From the NCBI GenBank assembly GCA_949318235.1, contig OX439133.1, forward strand, positions 4,529,990 to 4,593,989: a stretch of 64,000 bases of DNA, in the 5' to 3' direction. Within the stretch, counting starts at the first letter, position 1. The number at the start of each line of letters is the position of its first letter. This document shows, piece after piece, positions 1-12,815 of the stretch. Source of the DNA: Ecdyonurus torrentis (taxonomy: Eukaryota > Arthropoda > Insecta > Ephemeroptera > Heptageniidae). The notes below the pieces were generated by a model. That model did no database searches, was not told the origin of the DNA, and saw nothing but the letters and a program-made list of their open reading frames with translations. Made by a program: the position numbers and the translations under genes.

Positions 1-646
1 GTCATCGTTAAAATTTTACTCGGGCGTACTATACATCCGCTGTAGAATAAAATATAATTGATCATTATTTGATATCACTCGTAATTTTTAAGGAATGCTT
101 AAACTGTGTCTTTTTTTATATATATATATTTTTTATTTGAACAGTAAAAAAATTAATTTTTTAATACTTCTACACTTTATCTTTTTTTTTTTTTTTTTTA
201 AATTCATGCGTTGCATTACAATTTTTTTTTATTGTAACAAACTTATTCAGTTTTCCCGTACGAAAACATTCAGTAAATAATTTGGTCCTTTAGCTTGCAA
301 TAATTGTTTACAGTATGCTATATAATTTATATAAATGCTGAATAAATTACGTAATTTTATGTTTTCGTGTACCTATTGCAATTTACATTATTTATTTACA
401 CCTGCATTTTTTTTTTCGTGTATCAATGATTTCATAAAATAATAATATAATGTAAGTACGTTAGTATGTACATGAACAAAATATGAACACGGAATAATTA
501 TTGCAAGTTGCAACCCTTTTTCATTACCATTTGCTAATTATAGTAACATTTTTTTTTATTTTATTATTATTTTAAACATAGTATATTACAATATCCAACC
601 AAGGCAAAGCCTTATCGGTCGGTTCAAGTTTAATATAATATTATAT

Positions 647-682
<36 letters not shown>

Positions 683-718
683 GTTCACTATTATGTGTCT
701 CTAAACATAAATGAAATA
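1..718. other. AT-rich DNA without recognisable genes
   Basis: Poly(T) runs (for example 651-676) and a family H-like scrap near 338-375. Nothing else seen. Confidence 0.6.
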
Positions 719-878
719 AAGATGCTTTATAAATAATTTATGCTATATTGCATAATAACTATTTTACGTAGCATAATTATGTACGGCATAATTATTTATG
801 GATTTCCAATTTAGCAACTTTTATGTTATAATGACATAATTTCAGCATAAATTAAGAAATATATTCTTTCCGTTTACA
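719..878. repeat. Family H repeat (GCATAAATTATGC-type)
   Basis: AT-rich palindrome-rich unit with AATTTATGCTATATTGCATA and ending near CAGCATAAATTAAG. Diverged. Confidence 0.5.
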
Positions 879-1255
879 TGTTTGATTTTGTATTCTCTCA
901 GTGTCCTAAGATTATATAACAATCAAGTTCTAATGAACTCACAAAGTTGATGTATATACAAAATATGTCAGCTTCAAATGTCATTCTCTATATCAACGTT
1001 TTATTGTGAAATACATCGTCACAATCACTTATTGTATGCTTCATATAAGTGTAGAGAGAGGGGGGAGCATTGTAATAATATTTACTATAGATGAAAATTA
1101 GATTTTTTTTATCTTTTTTTTTTTTATTATTATTATTTTTTAAGTACATAATAAGAATAACTTCAATTGAACAGATTATTCGGATTATATATTATATCTT
1201 AATGCATTCTTCAAAATCAGGATACAAAATAATTGTTATGCAATTTATTTTAAAA

Positions 1256-1566
1256 GCTTAGAACACTTTAAACAAAAAAACATGGCTAATATCCTAACAT
1301 ATACCTATATTAACGTTGATTTGGCTGGAGTCATTGATTTCTATAATTTATTTTACATTCACAAAATAGCAGCTGCGGGTTTATGACGTCACAGCTTACT
1401 CTAGTCCACGCGTGCAGAAAAAGGCAAAATGTGACGTCAGAAACTAACAGCTGCCATTTTTTGAAGGAAAAGTTAATTAGAAATCAATGACTCCGGCCAA
1501 ATCAACGTTGATATTTAGTTCTTAGGACATTACATAAGTTTTTTTGTTACTGTTCTACGCCTTAAA
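1256..1566. mobile_element. Family A MITE (two-CRE palindrome)
   Basis: About 310 bp, nearly palindromic. Ends read AGAACACTTTAAACA and GTTCTACGCCTTAA. The centre has two TGACGTCA sites in opposite arms around a G+C-rich spacer. Related copies lie at 4460, 36244 and 61237. Confidence 0.7.
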
Positions 1567-1846
1567 AAAAAAAAAGAAGGTACAGTTTATCCTCCTGAGT
1601 TTATCAGTATCAGTCGAAAAATTCAACTAAAAATCAGTTTCACATTTTCGTTCGTGGCTTTTATTATATATTTATGGATGAAATTTGGTAAAAAGTAACT
1701 CTTGAAGAAAATTATTAATTATAAGAAAGAAATCATTGTCTAATAAATCGACGGAGCAGTTTATTTGGGAAAACGTCAAAAAACATTTTAAAGATGTTCA
1801 CCTAATTTAGCCTAATACACGTTAAAGAGTTTTCTTTCTTTCTTTC

Positions 1847-2182
1847 TTAAGGGTTGTACATAGATAGCTAGTATCTCAAAATTTTAAAAGAAAACTTCGA
1901 AAGTTTATAATGCCATTTCAAAGTTAACAGTAACAGCTACCTATGATACAATTTTCAGAACTCTTGACCATCAGATAAGAGAGAAAATAAGTAATGAAAT
2001 TAACATGGGTTCTTATGGGACTAACACTTCAAAAAAATCATAATTTAAAATCTAGCATGGCGACTCCCCAATTTTTTTTACATTTTTTTAAGATGCTATA
2101 TTCTAATGTATCAATGTGCAAAATTTCAGATTTTTCTTTCTTTATAGTCAAATCACACAGTACTTGATTAATCCCACCTTAA
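1847..2182 (+). mobile_element. Family G MITE
   Basis: TTAAGGGTTGTACATAGATA at the left, AATCCCACCTTAA at the right, with landmark CAGTAACAGCTACCTATGAT. The middle resembles family F in layout. Confidence 0.7.
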
Positions 2183-2598
2183 CAAATTTCACTTTTAACC
2201 CGCAGTAACAAATAAAATAAGTGCGAGCAAGAAAATTAATTTATGCATACAATTCATAATGAATTCAATTGATATAAATAAATTTATTAATTTAAATATT
2301 AGTTTTATTTAAAATAAAATTTTAAAACTTATTTTTTAAATTTACTGTAGAAATAATTTATATTTTTACAATTGCGTGAAAAAATAAATTAAAATAAAAT
2401 AAAAATATAACTATAACTTAAAACAAATATAAAAGTAAAATCACATAATTTAAACATTTCATCAAGTAATGAAAGGAAAGTTATCTTTGGGCTTCTAAGT
2501 TCTAATAAGACAAGAGTGTAATTTATATGATTCAAAATTAATCTTATTATTTTAGCTAAAATTGTCGAACAGAAAGAACATAATGCAAAAAATTGTGG

Positions 2599-2942
2599 TT
2601 AAAGGAATAGACCAGAGGAGAACATAAGTATTTATATGACAAAACACTTGATGGGATTTACATAAATAACTTTAGTTTATCTCAAAACCCAACTGTAGGT
2701 CCGTAGCAGTGATCAGAAATTTTGATTTATGCTACCCGCACAACATTTTCATACTAATTTTTGCATGTTTTGACGTCATAGACATTAATTTTCACGCAAA
2801 TTGCATACTTTACAGTATTTTCACGCTCTCTCGTAAGGCTACATTAACATTCTGGTAAAAATTGTCATCAGTTTTGAAGATTCCATTTCGTGTTAATTCA
2901 TTAAAAACCACATGTTGTTTTATATGTGGTCTATTGTTTTAA
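2599..2942 (+). mobile_element. Family B MITE
   Basis: Runs from TTAAAGGAATAGACCAG to GTGGTCTATTG followed by TTAA. About 340 bp, with one TGACGTCA and the internal landmark CGCACAACATTTTC. Eight copies of this family are in the window. Confidence 0.78.
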
Positions 2943-2995
2943 AAATATCATAATTATTCACCTGTACAGAATAATACTTTGCTATTGCTTATGCT

Positions 2996-3150
2996 CTAAT
3001 AAGGCAGGAACTACTTCAGAATTTGACTAAAAAGTTGTAAAGAAAGAAAAATCTGACATTTTGCACAGTGATACATTAGGATAATGTTAATATTATGTTA
3101 AATTATTATTATATTATTAAACATGTTAAAAATTATGGACGTTACCATAC
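2996..3150 (-). mobile_element. Family G fragment
   Basis: TTGACTAAAAAGTTGTAAAG and GCACAGTGATACATTAGGA match the family G terminal half. Truncated by the family B insertion at 3164. Confidence 0.5.
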
Positions 3151-3163
3151 TTCTATGCATTTC

Positions 3164-3512
3164 TTAAAGCCATAGACCACATAAAAAAAAACATATTATG
3201 CTCTTTAATGAATAAACACGAAATGGGATCTTCAAAACTGATGACAATTTTTACCAGAATGTTAATGTAGTCCCACGAGAGCGTGAAAAAACTGTAAAGT
3301 ATGCAATTTTCGTAAAAATTCATGTTTATGACGTCAGAAACATGCAAAAATTAGCATAAAAATGTTGTGCGGGTTGCATAAATTAAAATTTTCTGATCAC
3401 TGCTACGGCACTACAGTTGGGTTTTGAGACCAATTAATGTTATTTATGTAAGTCCCATCAAGTGTTATGTGAAATATAAATGCTTATGTTTTTCTCTGGT
3501 CTATTCCTTTAA
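3164..3512 (-). mobile_element. Family B MITE, inverted relative to 2599-2942
   Basis: Starts TTAAAGCCATAGACCAC and ends GGTCTATTCCTTTAA. With the neighbouring copy it forms an inverted pair separated by about 220 bases. Confidence 0.78.
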
Positions 3513-4459
3513 GATTATTTTAAGATAAAGTCAAAGTTACAAACTAGAGACACTAAAGTAAAGAGAGTTGCGTCTCACATATTAATAAAACTACATTCAC
3601 AAATTTAAAAATTCATTCAAACTATAAAAACATTAAGGGCGGTAAAACAAAATCTTGTTGCATGTAAAAATATTTGTAACAAAATGCCTAAATTTTGAAA
3701 ATAAACTATTTTAAATGATGATAATTTTACGTGTTATTCGCTCAAATGTATTCTGCAGACGTTTCCATGTAATTGTTCACACCATTAGAAGTCCACTTTG
3801 GAGGCAATTATAATCAGATTATAATACATATAAATTAAAACTAAAATTATGTAGATTTCCCTACACATTTTCTCTGTTGTTTAAGAATTTTATAAATGAT
3901 CAATTGAAAGATTTTTTTGTGCGTGTTTCCGATTGCCATAATGAAATTTATAATAGAAATTAAATTTACAACAAAACTGAAACTTTAAAAAAAAAAAAAA
4001 AAAGAAAAAAAAAGACTTTAAAAATTATTAAAAATAAATTTAAAAAAAAAAAAAAAAACTTTCCTTAATTTTATTGTTTATTTTATTCTTTTTCAGTGCG
4101 TAAAAATATTATTGTAGAATGTCCTTGACAATTGCAATAAAATTGAAGTAATATTAAAATATTTCCCACGGACGCCATATTATTAGTCCTAATGATAGGA
4201 AAACAGTAATTAAAATCTCTGACATGACTAATTGGTTTTTAAAATTTTCTCATACATATAATTGTTATGACAAGTGAAACTTACGTTGCTATGGTGTAAT
4301 ATTCCATATTATAATTATATACACCCAGAAAACAAAGTGGTAGTTAGTTTAAAACTGATATACTCGCTAAATAGTGCTTGCAAAATAAAACTTCATGTTT
4401 TTACGCATATGATCCAAAATTCCAATCCAATATTCGAATCTAAAGTTTGAAACTATAGA
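3513..4459. other. AT-rich DNA without recognisable features
   Basis: Only poly(A) runs near 3988 and 4042. Confidence 0.6.
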
Positions 4460-4762
4460 TTAAAGGAATAGAACACTTTGAACAAAAAACATGTGTAGTA
4501 TCCTAACATACCTATAAATATCACTTTTAATTTGACCGGAGTCATTGATTTTTAATTTATTTTATACATTTATAAAATGTTAGATGCATGTTTATGACGT
4601 CACAGCACGCGCGCGGAAACAGGCAAGCTGTGACGTCATAAACATGCATCTGACATTTTGTGAATGTAAAATAAATTAGCAATTAATGACTCCGGGAAAA
4701 TTAACGTTGATAGGTATGTTAAACGAGACATGTTTTTTGTTCAAAGTGTTCTATGCCTTTAA
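4460..4762. mobile_element. Family A MITE
   Basis: Best-preserved copy. Arms begin TTAAAGGAATAGAACACTTT and end in its near complement, finishing CTTTAA. Two TGACGTCA sites flank a CGCGCGC core. Confidence 0.8.
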
Positions 4763-4837
4763 GTGTTTCAAATGTTTATTTACTTCTAGTGCATAAGGTA
4801 CTTGTGAAATGTGGTTCAGAGAGCATACACTTTAATA

Positions 4838-4921
4838 TTTAGGTTTATGGTGGATATGCGCACGACGTCATACAGAATACACTTTGACACCATACTGGAT
4901 CAATGAAAGAGTACAACGGAC

Positions 4922-4954
<33 letters not shown>

Positions 4955-5142
4955 ATTTTCTCTGGCAAATCCGTAAATCTTTTGTTATCATTATTATTTT
5001 TCTCACATATACTTGGGATACTCTTTCAACTTAAATGCTTTTAAAAATATTATTTAGTATTTTTAAACTGTCCAATACCGACACATGTTATTTAGTGATT
5101 CAACATGGAGTCAACGTATATATGAATGCATACACCCTATAT
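4838..5142 (-). mobile_element. Family C MITE
   Basis: Ends with GAATGCATACACCCTAT. Family C is about 305 bp with imperfect inverted ends beginning TATAGGGT and internal landmarks such as GCTCTCAAAAATATT. This copy has an A(30) run and a CRE altered to CGACGTCA. Confidence 0.68.
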
Positions 5143-5573
5143 TAACTATCTCCAAAATATTTTATGTTGAGAGTAGACTTTTATTTTTTAAGTGTAGTAA
5201 TTATGAGAAATGCTGCTACATATTTTACAACATTTGATGTAACTTTTAGTATTTTAAATCGCAAATATGAAATTGTAATTAATAACTTTTACATAGCTCG
5301 TATAATTATTAAAATTATAATATTTAATGCTCTCAGTTTTATTAGGAGTTTTTTTTTTACAGGATGTTCAACAACATTAATTTCTAGCACCATGCAAATT
5401 TGTTAAAATGTTTGTTACAAGCGATGAAATTTTATTTTAATATTTTTGCATTGTTTTTAAAACACTTAAAATATGGCTTTATAATTTCTCATTTAAATAT
5501 TTCTCGCCTCATTGTAAATTGTGTGATTAGTAGAAAATAACAAATCTTAAAAAATTTAACAGACTAAAGTGAT

Positions 5574-5588
5574 CCCCCCCCCCCCCCC
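5574..5588 (+). repeat. C(15) run
   Basis: Uninterrupted cytosines, unusual in this AT-rich setting. Confidence 0.9.
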
Positions 5589-5633
5589 TAACTTCTGAAT
5601 AAAGGGGTTTATTTATTTACATTAAAGGAACGT

Positions 5634-5993
5634 TTAAGGGAGTAGGGTACGGACGTCGGCCATTAGACTAAACTTTTATCGTCAAAAAAATCTGAAATTT
5701 GGCAAAATTGGAAAAAAAAAATTGGGGGGGGGGGGGGAGGTCACCGTGCAAAATAATTTAATATGAATTTTTTGAAATTTTAAGCCCATAAGGCCCAGTG
5801 TTAATTTCAATAATTTTTTCTTATTTTTGGGACGGTCAAACATCTTGAAATTTTTACCACGGCTAGGTGTGACACTTAGCTACACAATGGCACCAAATTT
5901 AGACCCAAAACACTTCTAGTTTTTGATATATTAGGTCGGTACCAGGACCATCTTAATTTTAGAAGGTGCCTGGTCGGTACCCTACTCCCTTAA
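5634..5993. mobile_element. Family F MITE
   Basis: TTAAGGGAGTAGGGTAC at the left and GTACCCTACTCCCTTAA at the right. TTAA is at both borders, with an internal poly(G) run and a short internal duplication of GGTCGGTACC near the right end. Confidence 0.77.
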
Positions 5994-6759
5994 TTAGTAA
6001 TGTTTACATTAATTAATGTCTAATAGTTCGTTCATTGCAAGATGCTTGGAAGTCGATCCCTAGTTACATCTTAGTTCATTGCAAGTAGTTCATAAAAGTT
6101 TCAAATGATAAAACTAAAACGATCGAGCATCGAAGTTTTCAGTTTTTGAGCTTCTCATTTTAGTTTTGAACCCTATATATTCAGATCTCTTATTAATAGA
6201 TAGTACAGACTCCGATTTGTAAAATGACTATACAATGGGTTTACTCAGGGTTGAGGGTATACTAAAATACTTTTAACATTTGCATATTTATAATGATAGG
6301 TAACACAAAATGAAAAAGTTATGAAGATATTAATTTTATCAAATAATTACTAATAGTAAGAAAATCAGTTTTATTTATAAAAAATTTTTAAATGTAAATA
6401 TAAAATTTAAAGAAAATAACATTATATAAGATTAAAAAAATAAATTAATAATATTATATAAAAATATTAATACACATTAAAATAAAATATATTATTATCA
6501 ATGTTTTAGTGGTCCAATAAATTCACAAATTAAATAACTTTATTGTTATGCAAGTTTATATTAATATAAAATTAGTACATCTTTAAAATGCTTATTTGGA
6601 TCTATGAACATACTTTTGTAATTCACTTGGAAAGAATTAAAAGTGCGAAAAACACACACTCAATTTCCGTCATTATCAGATAAGGGAGAAGATATTATAT
6701 TTTATAAGAGGCTTCAAGTTGCTTTATTATTAATGATTGTCAACGGTATCACTCAGCGA
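5994..6759. other. AT-rich DNA with an almost pure A+T block
   Basis: The block at about 6330-6500 resembles others at 2270, 10330, 11500, 16495, 24290 and 39280. No gene seen. Confidence 0.5.
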
Positions 6760-6990
6760 TGGGCGAAGACGCAGCATTAATCAGGACGTGCTACAAAAAA
6801 GCGCAAGTCCCCTAATTTAACCATTACGCTTATGGGAAGATATGTGTTTGTTTCTTGTTTGTTTTACGATTTTTGAGAAAAACCACTACACCGGTTCCGT
6901 AATTATTACCAAAACAAAATAATAATAATAATAGGTGCTTTAATGTGTTTGACGTCAGTGTCTTTTTTTTTTTTTTTTTTTTTTTTCATC
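6760..6990. repeat. Family I repeat, diverged
   Basis: Contains GTCCCCTAATTTAACCATTA and CGATTTTTGAGAAAAACCAC, shared with copies at 7305, 8160, 19425, 23510 and 44692. Confidence 0.5.
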
Positions 6991-7304
6991 GCCGGTATAG
7001 AAACTATATTTTAAAAGTGTATACGCTAAAATTTAGCAAGTTGGCTCTGTTAGACAATTTTATTTTTATAATATATCTTCTGGGAAAAAAAATCAGTATA
7101 AAATATTAATGTTTCATTTTTCAGACATAAAGCGTTTTACAACAAAAATTTATTCTCATTGCTAAAGTTATATTACAAATTTATTGGCTACTGAAAACAC
7201 TATCACTGAACATCAATATTGGAATCACTTACTATACTATATGCTAACTTTACACAGCTTTGAATATATATAATTTTTTTGTAATTACAATAATAATGTT
7301 AAAC

Positions 7305-7560
7305 TCAATAGAGCCTATCGGTGCGGGGAAAGCTTATAAGGGTCCCCTAATTTAACATTAAGCTTATGAACAAACACACTTTTTTTTTTTTTTTTTTTTT
7401 TTTTTTTGCGATTTTTGAGAAAACTACTCCACCGATGTTCAGAGAAATTTAAATGAAAAAAAAGTATACAAAATTTTATGTATTTTAAGAAGCCATAGAA
7501 TTTTTTTAAGAATTTTAAACTCATATCCTCCATTAAAAACCGATATAGTAATAACTATAT
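7305..7560 (+). repeat. Family I repeat
   Basis: GGTCCCCTAATTTAACATTA, a T(27) run, then GCGATTTTTGAGAAAACTAC. The order matches the complement of 44692-44910. Confidence 0.6.
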
Positions 7561-8159
7561 TATAATATGACATTGCAAATTCGTGTAAAAATCATGATGG
7601 AACGTTTAATAAAATCTTTAATATTAAAAAGGGTATAAAATTACTCATATTTGCATATTTTTTATTCATTTTTTTTATAGGAGAGCCAAAACATTCTCAA
7701 TCAAATTTACTATCATGGTATATAGTGGTAAGTGTGTATTTTTAAACCCAATTATGACCTAGTTTGCATTATCAAAATTCAAGTTAAAAAAACATCTACA
7801 AACAACAACAATAAAATAATACGTAATAAAATTCCATGTAATTATTTTGAAGTAACAATAAGTTTATGATTTTATTGAAACATATAAAAGTCGACACATA
7901 TATATCGGGATATAAAGATGTTAATCTTTGTATATTACGCTAGAAACTGTGTCAAAATGAAAGTAAAAAACTAAAATACCGGTTTTGTTATTTTCATCCA
8001 CTGATGTTGGTGGTAATCATCTGTATACATAAAAATGTTGAACCGTCTTTTGCTATAGCGTGATTTACTTTCTTTCTATTTTATATAACAAGATAATTTG
8101 CATAAAATTAACTCTAAACAATACTACCTCTACTACTTACAGGCAAGCAGGTAGCGGAA

Positions 8160-8330
8160 TTGTTTAAGGTGCTTGTTTTACTCTTTATATAGGTAATGAT
8201 AAAAAAAAAAAGGCTTAAAATTTTAATGGCTTAAAAGTTAAAACACGTAAATGTATATCTATAGTATTCCGCATTTAAATATATTTGGAATCAGTACAGT
8301 AGTTTTCTTAAAAATCGACGGATTATTATT
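8160..8330 (-). repeat. Family I fragment
   Basis: AAAACACGTAAATGTATATC and GTAGTTTTCTTAAAAATCG match the family I half preceding the poly(A) tract. Confidence 0.45.
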
Positions 8331-8694
8331 ATTTTTTTTTTATTTTTACTTATAATAATCGTTATTTTATCTTAAAAAACAATTAAGCTTAAAAAATATA
8401 TATATATAATATATTAGACATTTTAATTTTTTTTCTCTCTCTCTCTCTCTCTTATTCTTATTACACTTTTTTTTTCTTTCTTTTTTTACAAGGAAATTGT
8501 AGGATAACACAACTTCATTTACAGTTTGTTAAAATTTAGTAAATCATTATACAATATTTGCTGTTATTATGTTTCCCTATAAAAATTTAAATTCTTTTCT
8601 CTTTTTTGGTCGCATATTCTTTTTTTTTTTTTTTATTTTTTTTTTTATTTTTTTTTTTCATCGTATAAAGAATTATCTGATTACCTTTTCTATA

Positions 8695-8905
8695 CTAATA
8701 CGTAATATTTATGCTAGCTCATTTTTAGCTCATACAGCATAATTTATGCTATATAGTGCATAATATAATAACTATGTTATGATAGCATAAATATTATAGG
8801 TTGCACAGCATAAATATTTGTATTGTTCTAATGTAGCATTATTTATGCTATAATGACATAAATGCAGCATAAATTACGTAATTTATTCTTTCCATGTGTA
8901 TTGAA
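8695..8905. repeat. Family H repeat
   Basis: TATGCTAGCTCATTTTTAGC at the start and GCATAAATTACGTAATTTAT near the end. About 210 bp. Confidence 0.6.
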
Positions 8906-9361
8906 CAAATTGTGCTAAGAATAAGCTAACATAATTATTACGATTTTATTTTTGTACCTGTTTGACTGTTGCAAAATCTATATATAGTAAAAACTTCATC
9001 TACTCGTATATAATATAGACAAGCTATTTAAAACCCATTAACACCATAATTATGTAATATGAGAACATTTTTATGTTAAAATTATATGCAATATAAATTC
9101 TCCATATTTATGCAATAGGAGGAATACAATTATGCTAAAAGCATGCAATATAAATTCTATACTATATTATGTAATGATTACTGCATTTTTTATTGATCTT
9201 CTATTTATTACTACTAAACGATTCTCAATCATGACCGTACAATAAAGTTAAATCAGCCACTAATATCCTTCTTTTTTTAATTTAATTATCTTACTAAAGC
9301 TTCGAACTGAACTATCAATCGTGAACCATGCATGTAATTTTTACATAAGAATCTCGAAAAA

Positions 9362-9570
9362 AAAAAAAACGAAATGATTTTGCTAGCTCATTTGTATTGT
9401 TGCACAATTTGTTCAATACAACATAATTTATGCTATAAACTTCATAATTACTTGTGTTATAGTATAGCATAAACATTATGTTGTGCCACATAATTATTTG
9501 TATTATTTCAATTTAGTATATCAATCATGCTATAAGCAGCATAAATTACATAATTTATTCTTTCCGCACC
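9362..9570. repeat. Family H repeat
   Basis: GCTAGCTCATTTGTATTG to GCATAAATTACATAATTTAT, next to the copy at 9573 in direct orientation. Confidence 0.58.
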
Positions 9571-9572
9571 AA

Positions 9573-9902
9573 CAAAAATAAATATGTAATAATTATGCTG
9601 GCTCATTTTCAGGTCAAATCTTTTAATACAGCATAATTTATACTATACTGCATTATAATAACAAATGCAAATAAATATTTTATTGTTTGTACAGCTCTGG
9701 CCAAAAGTTTAAGAACATGGCAGCGGTGGCCGCTGCGTTTTCTCATAAAGATAACATAGTGTGGTTGCAAATCGTTCTCAAACTTTTGACAAGAGCCAAG
9801 AGCTGTACAGCATAATTATTTATATTGTTCTAATTTAGCATCATTTATGCTATAATGACATAAATACAGCATAAATTACGTGATTTACTATTTCCGTGCG
9901 TC
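9573..9902. repeat. Family H repeat split by a Tc1-type MITE
   Basis: TATGCTGGCTCATTTTCAGG to GCATAAATTACGTGATTTAC, interrupted at 9692-9805. Confidence 0.62.
9692..9805. mobile_element. Tc1/mariner-type MITE nested in a family H repeat
   Basis: The ends are CAGCTCTGGCCAAAAGTTT and a complementary imperfect repeat finishing GAGCTG, each bordered by TA. Removing the insert restores the TACAGCATAATT order seen in the family H repeat around it. The end resembles known Tc1-like termini. No protein is encoded. Confidence 0.7.
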
Positions 9903-10289
9903 ATGTGGGAAATATATAGAAAATCCTATGCTCACCATGTTATTTTTACAAATAATAGATGGGCAAATCGATTTGAAATTTGGTGCACATGCTATTGAAG
10001 GCAATACAAAACTTATGTTGAAATTAAAAATAATAATGAAATTTTTCACGTATGCTGAGGTCAAACATGAGTTTAAACATTTAAAAACTATAAGGGATCA
10101 AATTGTATTTAATTTTGCTTAAAGCTTATTAAAAAAACAATAAATGTATATTTTTAGTATCATACAAAGAACTTAAATTTAATTTTTAAATTATAAAATG
10201 CTATTGATAATTTTTTATTCTAAATACATATTTGAAATTAATTATTTAAGTTTCAGCATCTAAAATTTGCAGAATGAATGAATTACAGC
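9903..10289. other. Anonymous segment with an 80-codon open frame
   Basis: A plus-strand frame at 9880-10122 overlaps the end of a family H repeat. It matches no protein I know and has no splice context, so it is not called as a gene. Confidence 0.4.
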
Positions 10290-10719
10290 TATATTTTAGC
10301 CTTACCTTAAGCCATAAACTAATTAGTGGTAAAATGAGTTCTATATATAAAAGTTTTAATTAAAAATCATAAAATCAAATAGTTAAACTGTTCTAACATG
10401 GTTTTAACATAAAAAATTACTTATAATATAAGAATAGTTATTTTTTAAATTATTTAATCATATTTTTATAAACCAAAATAGTGAAATTTATATTTTAGTT
10501 AAGAAATGTTTAAATAAAAAATATTAATAATAATTTTTTTTTTTTTTTTTTTTTTACAAAATCTTGGAAAGCAGTAAGAAAAATGGTAATTATGATTGTA
10601 GAATTGTTGCGGTGAAGACAGGAATGTATGAGAAATATTATCTTGGGACTTAATTTCAAAAACCGAAGCAAGAGAACGCAAGAGTGAGAAAGCTTTTAAA
10701 CATTATATATTTTACAAAT
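10290..10719. repeat. Family J segment, copy 1
   Basis: An A+T block followed by GAAGACAGGAATGTATGAG and ATCTTGGGACTTAATTTC. The same order recurs at 11480 and 12950. Confidence 0.45.
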
Positions 10720-11026
10720 TATAGGGTCTATGCATTCATGTTAAAGTCGCCGCCATATTGGATAACTCAATAACATGGGTGACATAGGAAAAAAAATCAT
10801 TTTGCCAGTTTAAAAACACTATGCAATATTTTTGAGAGCTTGGATGTTGTAAATGTGTTGAATTAGTAGCTCTAGTATGTGAGAAAAATAACAATAACAA
10901 AAAATTAAACGATTTCCCAAAGAAAATTGGCTTAAATGAAGTTTGTCCTATGCTGAGCAATGTTATGCACTACTCCAGTATGGCCTCAAAGCGCAATAAA
11001 TATGACGTCATCCGCATACACCATAG
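10720..11026 (+). mobile_element. Family C MITE
   Basis: TATAGGGTCTATGCATTCAT at the left and TCCGCATACACCATAGA at the right, with one TGACGTCA. It abuts a family D element and shares the ATAGACC junction. Confidence 0.77.
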
Positions 11027-11314
11027 ACCCCTTGCAAATCCTTGCGCTTTGTCGCCATGTTTGTGGTAGCTAATGCATTGTTCAGCATAGGGGAAATATC
11101 ATTTCTCCTAATATTTCACATAAAATTTTTATTTTAACTGAACGAATTTTTCGCATATATTCTTCGAACTTGTTAGGAGCTAAGGCTTTGATTGAGGTTT
11201 GAAGCTTCTTTTGCTATTAGAAAAATAAAAATGACATTTTCCCAATGCTGGCCTATGTATTCCTGACCAACAAAATAAATGGTGGATCTTAAAAATGAGT
11301 GCAACCGGTCTATT
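11025..11314 (+). mobile_element. Family D MITE
   Basis: Left end TAGACCCCTTGCAAATCC, right end GAGTGCAACCGGTCTA. About 290 bp with conserved TTGATTGAGGTTTGAAGC. Complementary copy at 25758 and shortened copy at 26905. Confidence 0.75.
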
Positions 11315-11479
11315 ATATTTTGCAACATGACACTTAAAAACAAATATAGTACTGTATGCTAATTATAATTTTGTGACGATACAATGGCCCTATATGTAAT
11401 TTATAAATGTTTGTTGAATCTCTTTACTGTTTAATCCATATTAATTTGTTGCAAATATATTACAGCAGCCCAAGCATTT

Positions 11480-11873
11480 CCAATCATGGAATTAATTTAA
11501 CAAGCAACGTGAAATGAATTCAATATATAAAAATTTAACTTAAGAATTATAAAACAAAATATATAAACACTTCTAAATGTTTTAAACGTTATAAAATATA
11601 AAAATAAACATAATAATATATTTTTATAGTAAATTATTTTACTTTATATTTAGGTTATGATGGTTTAAATAAAAAAAAAATAATTATAATAATAATTAAA
11701 GACTTTTCAATATATTTAAATGCAATAAAGAAAATGTTAAATATGACTCATAATTGGTACTGTGAAGACAGGAAATTTCAGAATGAGAAATAATTTTAAC
11801 AATAATCTTGGGACTTAATTTCATACACCGAGGCAAGAGAAAGCTTTTCATCATTATTTTAAAAAATTATAGA
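11480..11873. repeat. Family J segment, copy 2
   Basis: A+T block, GAAGACAGGAAATTTCAG and ATCTTGGGACTTAATTTC, then GAGGCAAGAGAAAGC. Aligns with copy 1. Confidence 0.45.
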
Positions 11874-12165
11874 TTAAGGGTTGCATCGTAAAATCTTCAT
11901 ACATTTTTTTTTTCCAATCTTTATAATGCCATTCAAAAGATAATAGTAACAGCTACCTATGATAAAATTTTCAGAACCCCAGACCATCAGATAAGAGAGA
12001 AAATAATTATTGAAATTAACATTGCCCTTTGGGGAGTAAAACTTCAAAACATCACATTTTAAAATAGCATTCGGTGACCGAAATTTTTTACATTTTTCAA
12101 GATATCATAATTTATCACTATGCTAAATTTCAGATTTTTCTTTCAATGCAACTTTTTAGTTAAAC
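11874..12165 (+). mobile_element. Family G MITE, right end degraded
   Basis: TTAAGGGTTGCATCGTA at the left and the AGTAACAGCTACCTATGAT landmark. The right terminus is not recognisable. Confidence 0.62.
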
Positions 12166-12587
12166 CCTCATTAGCTGATTTCAAGCCATAAATAATTAAA
12201 ACAAAATATATAGTTTTTAAAAAATTAAAGTTATGCATGAAATTCAACCAAAAGAAAGGCACATGGATATCATTTAAATATTTGCATTATTTTATTTTTA
12301 ACAAATCATTTGCGAACAAGTTTGCAAAACTTTGTTATTTCCTTCTACCTATAAAAAGTTTTTATAAGTTTGTAATTCATATTTGTGCCTTAGTTTTGGG
12401 AGATCACCAAGTTTCCTCACAGGAAAGTGTCCTACACTTTGTTGTTGCTTTTCGGCCAAGTTGTTTACTTTTTGTGTGTGTGTGTGTGTGGTTATATGTG
12501 CATGGTACTCCCTCCCTGCCCCTTTGATTAATACTTTTTTACATACTATAATTTAAAGCCAGAAAAATGCAGAAACAAAAATAATAA

Positions 12588-12661
12588 TAAATAAATAAAT
12601 AAATAAACAAACAAACAAACAAACAAACAAACAAACAAACAAACAAACAAACAAACAAACA
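12588..12661 (+). repeat. (AAAT)n(CAAA)n microsatellite
   Basis: About 18 tetranucleotide units switching from AAAT to AAAC, directly before a family F fragment. Confidence 0.95.
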
Positions 12662-12691
12662 ATGTTATATCCTAATATGTTATAATTTCAT

Positions 12692-12815
12692 AATGTCAAA
12701 CATCATGAAATTTTTATCACAGCTAGGTGTGACCCTTAGCTGCACAATGACACCAAATTTAGACCCAAAACACGTCTAGATTTTGAGATATGAGGTCGGT
12801 TCCCTACTCCCTTAA
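12692..12815. mobile_element. Family F fragment
   Basis: Right third only: GCTAGGTGTGACCCTTAGCT through CCCTACTCCCTTAA, joined to an (AAAC)n array. Confidence 0.65.

Noticed and set aside
9880..10122. 80-codon plus-strand frame
   Set aside because: No similarity that I recognise. It starts inside a family H repeat and no splice signals support it. Chance is the simplest explanation.
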